Positions 63,237 to 64,000 of a DNA stretch of 64,000 nucleotides are shown piece by piece; positions within the stretch are counted from its first letter, which is position 1, and every line of letters begins with the position of its first letter. Made by a program: the position numbers and the translations under genes. Below the pieces are notes generated by a model that did not search any database, had not been told where the DNA came from, and was given only the letters and a program-made list of their open reading frames with translations. This DNA is from Halomonadaceae bacterium (GTDB lineage: Bacteria; Pseudomonadota; Gammaproteobacteria; Pseudomonadales; Oleiphilaceae), in the NCBI GenBank assembly GCA_007692645.1, contig REBR01000184.1:1-64000 (forward strand), given 5' to 3'.

Positions 63237-64000
63237 TCAGGGCAGGTTGCGGGAGTAGAAAATCTCCAGCATTTCCTTCTGCAGCCGTTCATGAATGCTG
63301 TCCGCTTCTGCCTGGGGCAGGTCTTTGGTTTTCACCCCGAACAGGTACTCATCCAGGTTGAACTCCCGGAGCATCATCTTGGTGTGGAACAGGTTGTCCT
63401 GGTACACATTCACATCCAGCATCTGGTAGGCGTTGCGGGTATCTTCCCCCAGGTAGTTCTGGATGGAGCTCATATCGTGGTCGATATACAGCTTGCGGCC
63501 GTCCTTATCCCGGGTAAAACCCCGTACCCGGTAATCCACCGTGACAATGTCAGATTCAAAGCTGTGAATCAGGTAATTCAGGGCTTTCAGGGGCGAGATC
63601 AGGCCGCAGGTGGACACATCGATATCCACCCGGAAGGTGCTGATTCCCTCGTAGGGGTGACTCTCCGGGTAGGTGTGTACGGTCACGTGGCTCTTGTCCA
63701 GATGCCCTACCACCGCCTCGGGCAGGGGGCCCGGGGACTCATCCGTGGCTTCCTCTCCCGGGGGCATTTCATGCTCGGCAATCAGCATGGTGACACTGGC
63801 CCCATGGGGCTCGTAATCCTGACGGGCGATATTGAGGATATTGGCACCCACGATCTTGGTCACATCCGTGAGAATCTGGGTCAGGCGCTCAGCGTTGTAC
63901 ATCTCGTTGATATAACGGATATACCGCTTGCGCTGCTCTTCCGTGCGGGCATAGCAGATATCGTAAATATTGAAGCTCAGGGATTTGGTCAGGTTGTTGA
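63237..64000 (-). CDS. speD: S-adenosylmethionine decarboxylase proenzyme, partial at 5' end
   Basis: SpeD makes the aminopropyl donor for spermidine. It cleaves itself before the serine in [17 protein letters not shown] to form the pyruvoyl cofactor. [37 protein letters not shown] and [19 protein letters not shown] match the E. coli enzyme closely throughout. The frame continues past the internal ATG at 63902 through [20 protein letters not shown], so the true start lies beyond the right edge of the window. About 12 residues are missing compared with the 264-residue E. coli protein. Confidence 0.94.
   Translation of the reverse strand, partial: NNLTKSLSFNIYDICYARTEEQRKRYIRYINEMYNAERLTQILTDVTKIVGANILNIARQDYEPHGASVTMLIAEHEMPPGEEATDESPGPLPEAVVGHLDKSHVTVHTYPESHPYEGISTFRVDIDVSTCGLISPLKALNYLIHSFESDIVTVDYRVRGFTRDKDGRKLYIDHDMSSIQNYLGEDTRNAYQMLDVNVYQDNLFHTKMMLREFNLDEYLFGVKTKDLPQAEADSIHERLQKEMLEIFYSRNLP

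Overview
The window is about 64 kb of gene-dense, moderately GC-rich chromosome from a gammaproteobacterium. Gene content and order best fit the Pseudomonas/Alcanivorax/Marinobacter side of the class: ubiC-ubiA, rubA-rubB, hemB-ppk, rpmB-rpmG-radC-coaBC-dut-algC-argB, argE-argA, cytochrome c4-dsbA, and coaD near a coniferyl-aldehyde-type dehydrogenase with a TetR regulator. The rubredoxin/rubredoxin reductase pair would suit a marine alkane degrader of the Alcanivorax type, but this is inferred from layout and not proven. The window contains no rRNA, tRNA, CRISPR array, prophage or conventional insertion sequence. Both ends cut genes: a HIT protein on the left, in visibly poor terminal sequence, and speD on the right.

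Layout. 1-7 kb (mostly minus strand): HIT protein, ubiF, YbaK-like deacylase, MscS channel and mnmH. A GGA-rich non-coding RNA candidate of the CsrB/RsmZ type follows in a 500-bp gap, then hpt-ubiC-ubiA. 7.3-17 kb: rubA-rubB-crotonase, tesB, a flavodoxin, an orphan periplasmic binding protein, a diguanylate cyclase, a PiT phosphate transporter and a panP-type aspartate decarboxylase. 17.5-20.7 kb: a large tubulin/FtsZ-superfamily GTPase that is not FtsZ, then REP palindromes around a RAYT transposase gene. 20.7-30.6 kb: a TetR-aidB-DUF503 operon, hemB-ppk, a YdgA-like protein, a lipoprotein gamma-glutamyltransferase and coaD. 30.8-40.8 kb: two chemoreceptors, a BON protein, an aldehyde dehydrogenase with a divergent TetR gene and a palindromic operator candidate, engB, cytochrome c4, dsbA and an EEP-fold hydrolase.

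The most striking region is 40.9-50.6 kb, where seven signalling genes lie together. A plus-strand operon encodes an MglA-like small GTPase, a soluble histidine kinase, and a receiver domain fused to a GspE/PilB-type ATPase. A convergent minus-strand operon, with stop/start overlaps, encodes a second soluble kinase, a receiver with a degenerate HD-GYP domain, and a stand-alone receiver. A divergent gene encodes a PAS-LOV-GGDEF-EAL-receiver protein whose second PAS domain carries the blue-light LOV cysteine motif. Read together, this looks like a light- and phosphorelay-controlled c-di-GMP module acting on a polar GTPase and a secretion or pilus motor. That integrated function is inference; the domain calls rest on motifs that can be read directly.

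50.6-64 kb: rpmB-rpmG, radC, coaBC, dut, a long membrane-anchored algC, argB, a PilZ protein, a membrane-anchored unknown protein, argE-argA and a phosphoribulokinase, then another REP cluster and speD. c-di-GMP components recur across the window: a diguanylate cyclase at 12-13 kb, the central cluster, and the PilZ protein at 57.6 kb.
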